A stretch of DNA of 64,000 bases from Pantoea sp. SOD02 (GTDB lineage: Bacteria; Pseudomonadota; Gammaproteobacteria; Enterobacterales; Enterobacteriaceae), in the NCBI RefSeq assembly GCF_024707505.1, contig NZ_CP102604.1, forward strand, positions 3,100,001 to 3,164,000, in the 5' to 3' direction. Positions 37,868 to 48,358 of this stretch are shown piece after piece. A program made the translations under genes and the position numbers. A model generated the notes under the pieces. That model saw only the letters and a list, made by a program, of their open reading frames with translations, was not told the origin of the DNA and searched no databases. Positions within the stretch are counted from its first letter, which is position 1, and every line of letters begins with the position of its first letter.

Positions 37868-38863
37868 ATGCGCAAGACAGCTCTCATCGCTGCCGTCCTG
37901 ACGACGTTCGCCGCGACGCACGTGTCCGCCGCCGACCTGCCCGGTAAAGGCATCACCGTTAAACCGACTCAAAGCACCATCTCTGAAGAGACCTTCCAGA
38001 CGCTGCTGGTGAGCCGCGCGCTGGAGAAACTCGGCTATACCGTTGAGAAGCCAAGCGAGATTGATTACAACGTGGCATACACCACTATCGCAGCCGGTGA
38101 TGCCACCTTTATTGCCACTAACTGGAAACCGCTGCACGACGATATGTATAAAGCAGCGGGCGGCGATGCCAAGTTTTATCGCCAGGGCACTTACGTCGGT
38201 GGCGCTGCGCAGGGTTACCTGATCGATAAGAAAACCGCCGAGCAGTATCACATCACCAATATCGAGCAGCTAAAAGATCCAAAAATCGCCGAGCTGTTTG
38301 ATACCAATGGCGATGGCAAAGCGGATTTGACCGGCTGTACGCCAGGCTGGGGCTGTGAAGCGGTGATTAATCACCAGATTGATGCCTACAAGCTGAGCAA
38401 TACCGTAGAGCACAATCAGGGCAACTACTCAGCGATGATCGCCGATACCATCACGCGCTTTAAGCAGGGCAAACCGGTGTTCTATTACACCTGGACACCG
38501 TATTGGGTCAGCGATGTGCTGAAGCCGGGTAAAGATGTGGTATGGCTGCAGGTGCCGTTCTCTTCACTGCCAGGCGAGCAGAGCAAAGTTGATACCAAGC
38601 TGGCGAACGGTGCTAACTACGGTTTCCCGGTGAACACCATGCACATTGTCGCCAACAAAGCCTGGACCGAGAAAAATCCGGCTGCGGCAAAACTGTTTGC
38701 TGAGATGAAGCTGCCAATTGGCGACATCAACGCCGAGAATGCAGCGATGCATGCAGGCCACGCTTCTGAAGCCGATATCAATGGCCACGTTGATGGCTGG
38801 ATCAAAGGTCACCAGGCGGAATTCGATAAGTGGATTCAGGACGCACTGGCGGCAGCGAAGTAA
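37868..38863 (+). CDS. proX: Glycine betaine/proline-binding periplasmic protein
   Basis: The 331-residue protein has signal peptide [20 protein letters not shown] then A|ADLPGKG. The Trp-rich betaine-binding residues of ProX lie in [18 protein letters not shown] and [10 protein letters not shown]. The ATG at 37868 is preferred to 37862 because AAGG then stands seven bases upstream. Last gene of proU. Confidence 0.95.
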   Translation: MRKTALIAAVLTTFAATHVSAADLPGKGITVKPTQSTISEETFQTLLVSRALEKLGYTVEKPSEIDYNVAYTTIAAGDATFIATNWKPLHDDMYKAAGGDAKFYRQGTYVGGAAQGYLIDKKTAEQYHITNIEQLKDPKIAELFDTNGDGKADLTGCTPGWGCEAVINHQIDAYKLSNTVEHNQGNYSAMIADTITRFKQGKPVFYYTWTPYWVSDVLKPGKDVVWLQVPFSSLPGEQSKVDTKLANGANYGFPVNTMHIVANKAWTEKNPAAAKLFAEMKLPIGDINAENAAMHAGHASEADINGHVDGWIKGHQAEFDKWIQDALAAAK

Positions 38864-38892
38864 CGCGTTTACATTAGCGTTGGTATTGTGGC

Positions 38893-38916
38893 GGCGCGAT
38901 TTATCGCGCCGTTTTT
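38893..38916 (+). terminator. proU terminator
   Basis: GGCGCGAT-TT-ATCGCGCC followed by GTTTTTC, 30 bp after the proX stop. Confidence 0.85.
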
Positions 38917-39570
38917 CGTGCGATAAATGCACTAAAATCACTCAGCGCAATAAATTGCGCAGCTACGGCAAGTTTCTTCCTTACCCTTTCTCATCCCCCG
39001 ATAAGCGAAGCGTGCGCTATAGCGCACTGGTACGTCCTGTTAATTAACACACCATTGAAATAATTTTTTCGGTTACTATTACCCACAAATGATTATCTCT
39101 GTTCTCCTCGCGCAATGAACGCTTCCTGATTAGCGATCGAATTCCATCATTTTTGCTGGTATCGCTTCCGCGCGGATGTTGTTAAGAGCATGTTAATCAA
39201 CACCTTGATTTTAGTGGACAAGCTGCGTGCTAAAAGTGTTTAGAAATCGTAAAGATGAGACCAAACCGCTGAGCGATACTGTTCATTGATGATTGGCTTT
39301 GTTATGGTTAGCAGCGCAGTTATTCACCAGAGTTATTTTTTCTCGCGAAATTATTTATCAGTAAAAAGGTTTCCCGGGATCAATTGATGACATCGGCTGC
39401 CTGCATGATCAGGCGGGATGTCAGGGCGAAATGCCCTGGGTTAAGGAACAACCTGGAATGTCAGATGTTGACAATGTGATCGTACTAACAATCACCTGCG
39501 GAAATTGTGACTACGCTTAATCTGTCACCATCATTACTATACCAGTTGCAACTAAGAGGTTTTTTTTAAA
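38917..39570. other. Long non-coding gap upstream of emrR
   Basis: About 650 bp without a credible gene. It holds two AT-centred palindromes (GCGCAATAAATTGCGC at 38945-38960 and GTGCGCTATAGCGCAC at 39012-39027) and a stem CAGGGC-GAAAT-GCCCTG at 39422-39438. A TTGACA at 39468-39473 lacks a well-placed -10. The emrRAB promoter and EmrR operator should lie in the last 120 bp. Confidence 0.5.
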
Positions 39571-40101
39571 ATGGAAAGTTCGTTTACTCCCATTGAACAG
39601 ATGCTAAACATCCGTGCTAACCGCCATAAAGATTTTCCGCTGCAGGAGATCATTCTGACCCGCTTGTGCATGCATATGCAGGGAAAACTGCTGGATAATC
39701 GCAACAAAATGTTGAAGGCGCAGGGAATTAACGAGACCTTATTCATGGCGCTGATTACCCTTGATGCGCAGGAAAATCAGAGCATTCAGCCTTCAGAACT
39801 GAGTTCTGCCCTCGGCTCTTCACGCACCAATGCCACGCGCATTGCCGATGAGCTGGAGAAGCGCGGCTGGATCGAACGCCGTGAAAGCGAGAACGATCGT
39901 CGCTGCCTGCATCTGCATTTGACCGAAAAAGGTAATGAGTTCCTGCGCCAGCTGCTGCCACCGCAGCATCAGAGCCTGCAATACTTGTGGTCTTCGCTCT
40001 CCACTAACGAGCAGGATCAGCTGGAATCAATTACCCGTAAGTTACTTAACCGTCTCGATAAAATGGACGAAGATCAGGTTATCGCTTCCCTGTCGCGCTA
40101 A
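39571..40101 (+). CDS. emrR: MarR-family repressor of multidrug efflux
   Basis: The 176-residue protein is EmrR (MprA). Its winged helix occupies about residues 60-130, with [20 protein letters not shown] as the DNA-recognition part and [15 protein letters not shown] as the wing. It represses emrRAB and is released by uncouplers and some antibiotics. The following emrAB genes confirm the assignment. Confidence 0.95.
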   Translation: MESSFTPIEQMLNIRANRHKDFPLQEIILTRLCMHMQGKLLDNRNKMLKAQGINETLFMALITLDAQENQSIQPSELSSALGSSRTNATRIADELEKRGWIERRESENDRRCLHLHLTEKGNEFLRQLLPPQHQSLQYLWSSLSTNEQDQLESITRKLLNRLDKMDEDQVIASLSR

Positions 40102-40249
40102 TAGCAAGAAGTGCGACACAATCACCTTCCGAAATCGCTATTTTAATCCCCTTTTGTCCGGCCAGCGCTCAAGCGCTGGCTTTTTCGACTCGGGCAACCG
40201 TGTTGAAGGATCAGCACATCCCGACTAAATGGAAAACGTGGAGAACGAC

Positions 40250-41422
40250 ATGAGTGCGACAGCGGAAGCTCAAAGCCCGCAACAGCCAGCGAATAAAAAG
40301 AAGAAGCGCAAAGGTGTGCTGATCCTGCTGGCTATCGTGTTTGTAATTATTGGTGTTTCGTATCTGGCTTACTGGTATTTGGTGCTGCGTCACTTCCAGG
40401 AAACCGATGATGCCTATGTGGCAGGTAACCAGGTGCAGGTGATGGCGCAGGTTTCCGGCAGCGTAAACAAAGTGTGGTTTGATAACACCGACGTGGTGAA
40501 GAAAGGCGATGTTCTGGTGTCGCTGGATAAAACCGATGCCGAGCAGGCGTTTGAGAAAGCGCAGACCGCTTTGGCCACCAGCGTGCGTCAAACCCACCAG
40601 CTGATGATCAATGGTAAGCAGTATCAAGCCACCATCAAGTTGCAGCAAACCGCGTTAGAACAGGCCGAAGCTGACCTGAAACGCCGCGAGCCGCTGGGCG
40701 CGTCTAATCTGATTGGTCGCGAAGAACTGCAACACTCGCGTGATGCCGTGGCAACCGCCAAAGCACAGCTGGATGTGGCAGTGCAGCAATACAACGCTAA
40801 TCAGGCGATGATTCTGAATACCGCGCTGGAAAACCAGCCGGCGGTACAGCAGAGTGCGGCTGAATTGCGCGATGCCTGGCTGGCGCTGCAGCGTACCGAG
40901 ATTCGTAGCCCGATTGATGGCTTCATTTCACGTCGTAGCGTGCAGGTTGGCTCACAAATCTCCACCACCACGCCGCTGCTGGCGGTGGTGCCATCCACCA
41001 ATCTGTGGATCGACGCGAACTTCAAAGAGACGCAGCTTGCCGGTGTGCGTATCGGTCAATCGGCCACGGTGATCAGCGATATCTACGGCGATGACGTGGA
41101 GTATCACGGCAAAGTGGTAGGTCTGGATATGGGTACCGGCAGCGCCTTCTCGCTGCTGCCTGCACAGAACGCCACCGGTAACTGGATCAAAGTGGTTCAG
41201 CGTCTGCCGGTGCGTATCGAGCTGGATCCAAAACAAGTGGCGGAACATCCGCTGCGTATCGGCCTTTCCACGCTGGTAAAAGTGGACACGCAGAACAAAG
41301 ATGGCGCCACGCTGGCCAGTGCCGCGCGTTCGCAAGCCGCGTATGAAAGTAATGCGTTGGCAATCGACCTCGCGCCGGTTAACCAGCTGATTACTGACAT
41401 CGTTCGTGCCAACGCTGACTAA
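40250..41422 (+). CDS. emrA: Multidrug efflux membrane-fusion protein
   Basis: The 390-residue protein equals E. coli EmrA in length. One N-terminal membrane helix (about 28-48) is followed by a beta-barrel/lipoyl region (VQVMAQVSGSVNKVWFDNTD), a coiled coil (about 85-200) and a second lipoyl half. It bridges EmrB to TolC across the periplasm. The start at 40250 follows GGAG; the ATG at 40229 would add seven residues. Confidence 0.95.
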   Translation: MSATAEAQSPQQPANKKKKRKGVLILLAIVFVIIGVSYLAYWYLVLRHFQETDDAYVAGNQVQVMAQVSGSVNKVWFDNTDVVKKGDVLVSLDKTDAEQAFEKAQTALATSVRQTHQLMINGKQYQATIKLQQTALEQAEADLKRREPLGASNLIGREELQHSRDAVATAKAQLDVAVQQYNANQAMILNTALENQPAVQQSAAELRDAWLALQRTEIRSPIDGFISRRSVQVGSQISTTTPLLAVVPSTNLWIDANFKETQLAGVRIGQSATVISDIYGDDVEYHGKVVGLDMGTGSAFSLLPAQNATGNWIKVVQRLPVRIELDPKQVAEHPLRIGLSTLVKVDTQNKDGATLASAARSQAAYESNALAIDLAPVNQLITDIVRANAD

Positions 41423-41439
41423 CGCCGCGGGAGGCTGTT

Positions 41440-42975
41440 ATGGCACAAAAACCGCTTGAAGGTGCGCCGTTAGTCCTGATGACCATCGCCCTGTCGCTGG
41501 CGACGTTTATGCAGGTACTCGACTCCACCATCGCTAACGTGGCGATTCCGACCATCGCCGGTAACCTCGGTGCCTCGAATTCACAGGGCACATGGGTAAT
41601 TACCTCTTTCGGGGTGGCAAACGCCATCTCGATTCCGATTACCGGTTGGCTGGCGAAGCGCATCGGTGAAGTGAAGCTGTTTACCTGGGCGACCATTCTG
41701 TTTGTGTTGGCGTCCTGGGCGTGCGGCATGTCCGAAAGCCTCGAGATGCTGATCTTCTTCCGTATCATTCAGGGCGTGGTTGCCGGTCCGCTGATTCCAC
41801 TGTCGCAGAGCTTGCTGCTAAACAACTATCCGCCAGCGAAACGCAGCGTGGCGCTCTCGCTGTGGGCGATGACGGTGATTGTCGCGCCGATCTGCGGCCC
41901 GATTTTGGGCGGCTGGATCAGTGATAACTATCATTGGGGCTGGATCTTCTTCATCAACGTACCGATTGGTTTGGTGGTGGTGTTGCTGACGCTGCAAACG
42001 CTGCGCGGACGTGAAACCAAAACCGAAATCCGCCCGATCGATATGGTGGGCTTAGTGCTGCTGGTGGTGGGCATTGGCTCGCTGCAGGTGATGCTGGATC
42101 GTGGTAAAGAGCTCGACTGGTTTAGCTCCACCGAAATCATTGTGCTGATGGTGGTCGCCGTGGTGGCGCTATTGGTGTTGCTGGTGTGGGAGCTCACCGA
42201 CGACCATCCGATAGTCGATCTGTCGTTGTTCAAGATGCGCAACTTCACCATCGGCTGTTTATCGATAAGCCTCGCCTATATGCTCTACTTCGGCTCGATA
42301 GTTTTACTGCCGCAGCTGTTACAGGAGGTATATGGCTACACCGCCACCTGGGCCGGATTGGCGTCGGCACCGGTGGGGATTCTGCCGGTAATCCTGTCGC
42401 CGATCATTGGGCGCTTCGCGCACAAGCTGGATATGCGTAAGCTGGTGACCTTCAGCTTCATCATGTATGCCGTCTGTTTCTACTGGCGTGCCTACACGTT
42501 TGAGCCGGGGATGGATTTTGGTGCATCGGCGTGGCCACAGTTTATTCAGGGCTTTGCGGTAGCGTGCTTCTTTATGCCACTTACCACCATTACGCTTTCA
42601 GGCTTACCGCCAGAACGTATGGCGGCGGCATCGAGCCTGTCGAACTTCGTGCGTACGCTGGCGGGTTCCATCGGTACCTCGATCACTACCACTATGTGGA
42701 GTAACCGTGAATCGATGCATCACAGCTATCTGTCGGAGTCGGTGAATCCGTACAACGTCAATTCACAGCAGATGTATGACCAGCTGGAAAGTCTGGGCAT
42801 GACCCAGCAGCAGGCCTCGGCGTATATCGCGCAGCAAATTACCAATCAGGGGCTGATTATCTCGGCGAATGAGATTTTCTGGGCATCGGCGGGTGTGTTC
42901 TTGATCTTGCTGGTGCTGGTGTGGTTTGCGCGTCCACCATTCGGTGCGGGCAGTGGTGGCGGCGGCGCTCACTAA
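41440..42975 (+). CDS. emrB: Multidrug efflux transporter, DHA2 family
   Basis: This 511-residue transporter of the major facilitator superfamily has fourteen helices. MFS motif C (around 150-165: VIVAPICGPILGGWISDNYH) and an early antiporter region FMQVLDSTIANVAIPTIAGN mark it as EmrB. It expels hydrophobic toxins using the proton gradient. It begins 17 bp after emrA. Confidence 0.95.
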   Translation: MAQKPLEGAPLVLMTIALSLATFMQVLDSTIANVAIPTIAGNLGASNSQGTWVITSFGVANAISIPITGWLAKRIGEVKLFTWATILFVLASWACGMSESLEMLIFFRIIQGVVAGPLIPLSQSLLLNNYPPAKRSVALSLWAMTVIVAPICGPILGGWISDNYHWGWIFFINVPIGLVVVLLTLQTLRGRETKTEIRPIDMVGLVLLVVGIGSLQVMLDRGKELDWFSSTEIIVLMVVAVVALLVLLVWELTDDHPIVDLSLFKMRNFTIGCLSISLAYMLYFGSIVLLPQLLQEVYGYTATWAGLASAPVGILPVILSPIIGRFAHKLDMRKLVTFSFIMYAVCFYWRAYTFEPGMDFGASAWPQFIQGFAVACFFMPLTTITLSGLPPERMAAASSLSNFVRTLAGSIGTSITTTMWSNRESMHHSYLSESVNPYNVNSQQMYDQLESLGMTQQQASAYIAQQITNQGLIISANEIFWASAGVFLILLVLVWFARPPFGAGSGGGGAH

Positions 42976-42989
42976 GCGACACAAATAAA

Positions 42990-43013
42990 AACGGGCCTTG
43001 CGGCCCGTTTTTT
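42990..43013. terminator. Bidirectional terminator between emrB and yfiF
   Basis: AACGGGCC-TTGC-GGCCCGTT with a T tract on the plus side and AAAA on the minus side; it serves both convergent genes. Confidence 0.88.
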
Positions 43014-44125
43014 TATGCGTTCTGACGCCACCATTCGGCAAGCAGAATACCGGTCGCCACGGACACGTTGAGGCTTTCAACGTTGCCGGTGCCACCAATC
43101 GACAGGCTGAGATCGCCCTGCTGGAAAGCGCTGTCTGACAGACCTTCTCTCTCCTGACCCAACACCAGCACCATTTTGGCGGGCAGCTCGGCTTTCGCCA
43201 GCGGTGTGCCTTCGTGGCTTGAGGTGGTAACGATGGTGTAACCCGCTTTACGGAACGCTTCCAGACCATCGGCAAAGCTTTCGCCGCTGATTGCCTGTAC
43301 GTGCTCAGCACCACCTTCGGCGGTACGTACTGCCGCACCCGATTCCAGCAGCGAAGCATCATTCACCAGCAAACCTTTCACACCGAAGTGCGCGCAGCTA
43401 CGCATAATGCCGCCAAGGTTGTGCGGGTTGCTGACATCTTCCAGCGCCAGCACGCAATCTTTGGTCGGTGCCTTTGTCAGCCACTCGGTAACCGGCATGC
43501 CCATGCGTTTTTTAATGATGAAGCACACGCCACCGTGATGTTCAGTTCCTGAGGCTTTGGTCAGCTCAGCATCTTCAACCACGTGATAGGCTTTGCGGTT
43601 GGCCGCCAGCCAGCGCAGGGTTTCGCGGAAACGCGGTGTTACGCTCTGAATAAACCAGGCGCGCACGATGCTTTCCGGACGGCTCAGGAACAGCGCCTGA
43701 CAGGCATTTTCACCGTAGACGCGCGTCTCTTCCTGACGCTGACGGCGAATCTGCTCTGGATCGATCACCGGCTTGTTCGCGGCCTCATCCAGTTGGCTGT
43801 CATCGGCAACCGGTGGACGAGAAACGGTGCGCCACGGCGAATCACCGAAGCTGCGGTTGTCGTCACCACGATCGTCACGACGTCCAAAGCTGCGGCCGCG
43901 TTCGGTATTGCTCGCACCGCGCGGTGCCGAACTGCGTGCGCCGCTACGGCCACCTTCTTCATTATTACGTGCACTGCTGCGAGGACCAGAACGACGATTA
44001 TCTTCCTGGCGCGCAGCAGGACGGCCGCCTTTGCCGGTACGGGGATTCGGCTTTTGACCGCCATCCTCATCACGTACGTACATCACTTTTACCTTGCCGC
44101 TTTTGCCTTTAAATTCGTCGTTCAT
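43013..44125 (-). CDS. yfiF: SPOUT-family RNA methyltransferase YfiF
   Basis: The 370-residue protein resembles TrmH-type 2'-O-methyltransferases, and it is a close match to E. coli YfiF of unknown target. The N-terminal 110 residues are a disordered Arg/Gly/Ser-rich RNA-binding-like tail. The catalytic half shows [19 protein letters not shown] (SPOUT motif 1), [13 protein letters not shown] (motif 2) and [19 protein letters not shown] (motif 3). The start at 44125 is chosen by similarity. Confidence 0.9.
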   Translation of the reverse strand: MNDEFKGKSGKVKVMYVRDEDGGQKPNPRTGKGGRPAARQEDNRRSGPRSSARNNEEGGRSGARSSAPRGASNTERGRSFGRRDDRGDDNRSFGDSPWRTVSRPPVADDSQLDEAANKPVIDPEQIRRQRQEETRVYGENACQALFLSRPESIVRAWFIQSVTPRFRETLRWLAANRKAYHVVEDAELTKASGTEHHGGVCFIIKKRMGMPVTEWLTKAPTKDCVLALEDVSNPHNLGGIMRSCAHFGVKGLLVNDASLLESGAAVRTAEGGAEHVQAISGESFADGLEAFRKAGYTIVTTSSHEGTPLAKAELPAKMVLVLGQEREGLSDSAFQQGDLSLSIGGTGNVESLNVSVATGILLAEWWRQNA

Positions 44126-44281
44126 CTGTTCCTCCAGCATTGAGAGCGCGAAGATTACCTGATGTGTCGGTGCTTAGCTATCAACTATTGAACCTATTGG
44201 GCAATCCAGATTGAGCATAGCACTCAACCTTTTCATAATGTCCGGCAATCATCAGATTTACAGGTCCGGGTTGAGGTAAAT

Positions 44282-44701
44282 ATGAATACAGTTTGTGCCT
44301 CCTGTCAGGCAACCAACCGCGTGCCCGAGTCGCGCATTGCCGATGGAGCAAAATGCGGTCGTTGCGGCGGTGAGCTGTTCAACGGTGAAATCGCCAACGC
44401 GACGGCCGCCACGCTGGATAAATATCTGCAAGACGATCTGCCGGTGGTGATCGACTTCTGGGCACCGTGGTGCGGTCCATGCGTTAACTTCGCACCGGTG
44501 TTTAAAGATGTCGCAGACGAGCGCCGCGGCAAGGTACGCTTCGTGAAAGTGAATACCGAAGCCGAACCTGCGTTGAGCTCGCGTTTTCGCATTCGCAGCA
44601 TCCCTACGATTATGCTGTTCAAGAACGGCGAGATGGTCGACATGCTGAATGGCGCAATGCCGAAAGCGCCCTTCAACGAGTGGCTCGACGAATCGTTGTA
44701 A
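44282..44701 (+). CDS. trxC: Thioredoxin 2
   Basis: The 139-residue protein has a zinc-binding N-terminal extension (C5, C8, C25, C28) followed by a thioredoxin fold with active site W63-C-G-P-C67. It reduces cytosolic disulfides, including in ribonucleotide reductase. TrxC is OxyR-regulated in relatives; no obvious OxyR site was identified here. Confidence 0.96.
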   Translation: MNTVCASCQATNRVPESRIADGAKCGRCGGELFNGEIANATAATLDKYLQDDLPVVIDFWAPWCGPCVNFAPVFKDVADERRGKVRFVKVNTEAEPALSSRFRIRSIPTIMLFKNGEMVDMLNGAMPKAPFNEWLDESL

Positions 44702-44792
44702 ATCGCTGATGGCCAGCCGCGTGCTGGCCTTCCTTATTACCTTTCCCGGCTAATTCCATTACACTGGCGTTTTTTATCCTGCCTGCGAACCT

Positions 44793-45497
44793 ATGTTAGA
44801 AAATGCCGTTCTGCGCTTACGTGCGCAACGTTTAGCGCGCGCCACGCGCCCGTTTCTTGCGCGTGGTAATCGTGTCATACGTTGCCAGCGCTGCCTGCTG
44901 CCGCAGAAAAACTGTCTGTGCGCCACCATCCAACCACAGCAAGCGCACAGTCGCTTTTGCCTGGTGATGTTCGATACCGAGCCGATGAAGCCGAGTAATA
45001 CCGGAAGATTAATCGCTGATGTTCTGCCGGACACCGAGGCATTTGGCTGGTCACGCACCGAGCCAGATCCCGCGCTGCTGGCTGCGGTGAAGAATGAGCT
45101 TTATCAGCCGCTGGTGGTTTTCCCTGCGTCTTACGCCGATGCCGATCGTGAAGTGCTCACCAGCCCGCCGCTCACCGGTAAGCCGCCGCTGTTTATTATG
45201 CTCGACGGCACCTGGACTGAAGCGCGCAAGATGTTCCGCAAAAGCCCGTGGCTGGATGCGTTGCCGGTGATGTCGCTGAACGTTTCTGCGCCTTCGCGCT
45301 ACACGCTGCGCGAAGCCCACGGCGAAGGCCAGCACTGCACCGCCGAAGTGGCTGCCGCGCTGCTGGAACAGGCGGGCGACCTCGCCGCCGCCGCCGAGTT
45401 ACAGCACTATTTCGCACGCTTCCGTCATGCTTATCTGGCGGGAAAACCACATCATCCGATTCATGCTCTGGAAGAAGCATTAAGTAGCGGAATCTGA
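44793..45497 (+). CDS. tapT: tRNA-uridine aminocarboxypropyltransferase (DTW-domain)
   Basis: The 234-residue protein is homologous to E. coli YfiP/TapT, which makes acp3U47 in tRNA variable loops from SAM. The DTW-domain motifs are all present: four cysteines in RCQRCLLPQKNCLCAT, FDTEPMKPSNTGRLI, and the name-giving D-G-T-W in MLDGTWTEARKMF. It precedes patZ as in E. coli. Confidence 0.92.
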   Translation: MLENAVLRLRAQRLARATRPFLARGNRVIRCQRCLLPQKNCLCATIQPQQAHSRFCLVMFDTEPMKPSNTGRLIADVLPDTEAFGWSRTEPDPALLAAVKNELYQPLVVFPASYADADREVLTSPPLTGKPPLFIMLDGTWTEARKMFRKSPWLDALPVMSLNVSAPSRYTLREAHGEGQHCTAEVAAALLEQAGDLAAAAELQHYFARFRHAYLAGKPHHPIHALEEALSSGI

Positions 45498-45584
45498 AGC
45501 TGGCTCTCAGCCTGCGATCGGCGAATCGGCAAGCGCGGTAAAAAGCGTTTACAATCATGCCAATCTTGATAGCAGGAGCGGATG

Positions 45585-48242
45585 ATGAGCCAACGCGGAC
45601 TGGAAGCGCTGTTACGACCTAAATCAATCGCGGTAATCGGTGCATCAATCACACCGGGCCGCGCCGGCTACTTTATGATGCGTAACCTACTGGCCGGTGG
45701 ATTTAGTGGTCCGGTTTTGCCGGTGACGCCGAAGTATAAGGCAGTGAGCGGCGTGCTGGCCTGGCCCGATATCGCCAGCCTGCCCTTCGCACCCGATCTC
45801 GCCATCATCTGTACCCACGCCAAACGTAATCTCGACCTGCTGCAGCAACTGGGTGAAAAAGGCTGTAAGGCCTGCATTATTCTCTCGGCCCCGTCCAGCC
45901 AGTTGGAAGAGCTGAAAGCCTGCGCTAGTCAGTGGCAAATTCGCCTGCTCGGGCCCAACAGCTTAGGTTTGCTGGCGCCGTGGCAAGGGTTGAATGCCAG
46001 CTTCTCGCCGGTGCCGATTGCTAAAGGTCGCATTGCTTTTATTTCGCAATCCGCAGCGGTCTCTAACACCATCCTCGATTGGGCGCAGCAGCGTAATCTC
46101 GGTTTCTCCTGGTTTATCGCGTTAGGCGATAGCCTGGATATCGACGTTGATGATCTACTGGATTTTCTCGCGCGTGACGGCAAAACCAGCGCTATTCTGC
46201 TCTACCTCGAACACCTCAGCGATGCGCGCCGCTTTGTTTCCGCTTCGCGCAGCGCCTCACGCAACAAACCGATTTTGGTGATAAAAAGTGGTCGCAGCCA
46301 TCAGGCGCAGGCGATGCTTGGCACCCATAGCGGGCTGGATGCCGCCTGGGATGCGGCGATTCAGCGCGCCGGTTTGCTGCGCGTGCAGGATACGCACGAG
46401 CTGTTCACGGCGGTTGAGTCGCTGAGCCATATGCGTCCACTGCGCGGCGATCGCCTGATGATCATCAGCAACGGCGCGGCACCGGCGGCGCTGGCATTGG
46501 ATGAACTGTATGCACGCAACGGTAAGCTGGCGACACTGAGTGATGAAACGTTGCAAGCGCTGGCCGCACTGCTGCCGGAAGGTGTTGGGCGCGGTAATCC
46601 GCTCGATTTGAAAGATGACGCGACACCTGCGCGCTATGTCGCCTGTATTGAACGGCTGCTGGATAGCCATGAACTCGATGCACTGATGATCATTCATGCG
46701 CCAAGCGCCGTTTCGCCCTCCAGCGAAACCGCCGAGCAGATTATCGCTGCGGTTGCCAAACATCCGCGCGGCAAGCAGGTCACGCTGCTGACTAACTGGT
46801 GCGGCGAATACTCCTCGCAGAGTGCGCGGCGTGCTTTTACTCAGGCCGGCATTCCCACCTGGCGCACGCCGGAAGGCACCGTCATCGCGTTCATGCATCA
46901 GGTGGAATATCGCCGCAACCAGAAGCAACTGCGCGAGACGCCCGCGCTGCCGATCGGTTTGACGCAGAACAGCGCGCAGGCACATCAGCTGATTCAAGAG
47001 GCGCTGGATAAAGGCATCACCACGCTGGATACCCATGAAGTGCAGCCGGTGTTGCAGGCTTACGGCCTGGCGACACTGCCCACCTGGATTGCCAGCGACA
47101 GCATCGCTGCTGCCAGCATTGCCGATCAGATTGGTTATCCGGTAGCGCTCAAGCTACGTTCACCGGATATTCCGCATAAGTCCGAGGTACAAGGCGTAAT
47201 GCTGTATCTGCGTAGCGCCGCAGAAGTGGAACAAGCGGCTGAAGCCATTTTCGATCGTGTGCGCGAAACCCATCCACAGGCGAATATTGATGGCCTGCTG
47301 GTGCAGTGTATGGCGAACCGCGCCGGGGCACAGGAGTTACGCGTGGTGGTCGAGCAGGATCCGCTGTTTGGTCCCATTATCCTGCTGGGTGAAGGCGGCG
47401 TGGAGTGGCAGCCAGACAAGCAAGCTGCCGTGGCTTTGCCACCGCTGAATATGACGCTGGCGCGCTATCTGGTGATTCAGGCAATGAAAAGCGGCAAAGT
47501 TCGCAGCCGTAGCGCGATGCGACCGCTGGATATTACCGGGCTGAGCCAGCTGTTAGTGCAGGTTTCCAACCTGATAGTCGATTGTCCGGAAATTCAGCGA
47601 CTGGATATTCATCCGCTGCTGGCATCGGCCGATGAATTCACGCTGCTGGATGTCACGCTGCAGCTGGCGCCTTTCAACGGTGACAACGAAGCGCGCCTGG
47701 CGATACGTCCTTATCCGCACCATCTTGAAGAGCAGGTTCAACTGAAAGATGGGCAATATTGCCTGTTCCGCCCCATCCTGCCGGAAGACGAACCGCAGCT
47801 GCGCGCCTTTATCGCTCAGGTAACTAAAGAAGATCTCTACTATCGTTACTTCAGTGAAATCAATGAGTTTACCCATGAAGATTTGGCGAACATGACGCAA
47901 ATCGATTATGACCGTGAAATGGCGATTGTCGCGGTGCGCCAGCACAATGGCGTCGATGAGATCATTGGCGTAACGCGCGCGATCTCCGATGCCGATAATA
48001 TCGATGCTGAATTCTCGGTGCTGGTGCGATCTGACCTGAAAGGCTTGGGCATGGGCAGACGCTTGCTGGAGAAGATGATTCGCTATACGCGCGATCATGG
48101 CCTGCAACAATTGAACGGTATCACCATGCCAAACAATAGCGGCATGATTACGCTGGCGCGAAAACTCAATTTTCGCGTGAATATTCAACTGGATGATGGC
48201 ATTGTCAGCCTGAATTTGCCGCTTGGTGATGTCATCAGCTAA
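45585..48242 (+). CDS. patZ: Protein lysine acetyltransferase (Pat/PatZ)
   Basis: The 885-residue enzyme consists of an NDP-forming acyl-CoA-synthetase-like part (residues about 1-700, with SIAVIGASITPGRAGYFMMR at the start) that is catalytically inert in this family, and a C-terminal GNAT domain (about 725-880; acetyl-CoA loop SDLKGLGMGRRLLEKMIRYT). It acetylates lysines, including those of acetyl-CoA synthetase and RNA-degrading enzymes. The second of two adjacent ATGs (45585) has a better spaced GGAG and matches E. coli YfiQ. Confidence 0.94.
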   Translation: MSQRGLEALLRPKSIAVIGASITPGRAGYFMMRNLLAGGFSGPVLPVTPKYKAVSGVLAWPDIASLPFAPDLAIICTHAKRNLDLLQQLGEKGCKACIILSAPSSQLEELKACASQWQIRLLGPNSLGLLAPWQGLNASFSPVPIAKGRIAFISQSAAVSNTILDWAQQRNLGFSWFIALGDSLDIDVDDLLDFLARDGKTSAILLYLEHLSDARRFVSASRSASRNKPILVIKSGRSHQAQAMLGTHSGLDAAWDAAIQRAGLLRVQDTHELFTAVESLSHMRPLRGDRLMIISNGAAPAALALDELYARNGKLATLSDETLQALAALLPEGVGRGNPLDLKDDATPARYVACIERLLDSHELDALMIIHAPSAVSPSSETAEQIIAAVAKHPRGKQVTLLTNWCGEYSSQSARRAFTQAGIPTWRTPEGTVIAFMHQVEYRRNQKQLRETPALPIGLTQNSAQAHQLIQEALDKGITTLDTHEVQPVLQAYGLATLPTWIASDSIAAASIADQIGYPVALKLRSPDIPHKSEVQGVMLYLRSAAEVEQAAEAIFDRVRETHPQANIDGLLVQCMANRAGAQELRVVVEQDPLFGPIILLGEGGVEWQPDKQAAVALPPLNMTLARYLVIQAMKSGKVRSRSAMRPLDITGLSQLLVQVSNLIVDCPEIQRLDIHPLLASADEFTLLDVTLQLAPFNGDNEARLAIRPYPHHLEEQVQLKDGQYCLFRPILPEDEPQLRAFIAQVTKEDLYYRYFSEINEFTHEDLANMTQIDYDREMAIVAVRQHNGVDEIIGVTRAISDADNIDAEFSVLVRSDLKGLGMGRRLLEKMIRYTRDHGLQQLNGITMPNNSGMITLARKLNFRVNIQLDDGIVSLNLPLGDVIS

Positions 48243-48358
48243 CCTGTACAGAAAGGTAAAAGTCCTCCTCTACAGGCCGGTTGATGGTATTATTTACCGT
48301 TAGGATCATGATTTGATGGCAAAAGGCCATGCAATGAACAGAGAAGAAGTGCACTGTG

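Noticed and set aside
37031-38251. 406-codon minus-strand frame opposite proW and proX
   Set aside because: It spans two confirmed genes and their spacer, and its His/Gln/Arg-rich product has no domain; it reflects codon bias on the sense strand.
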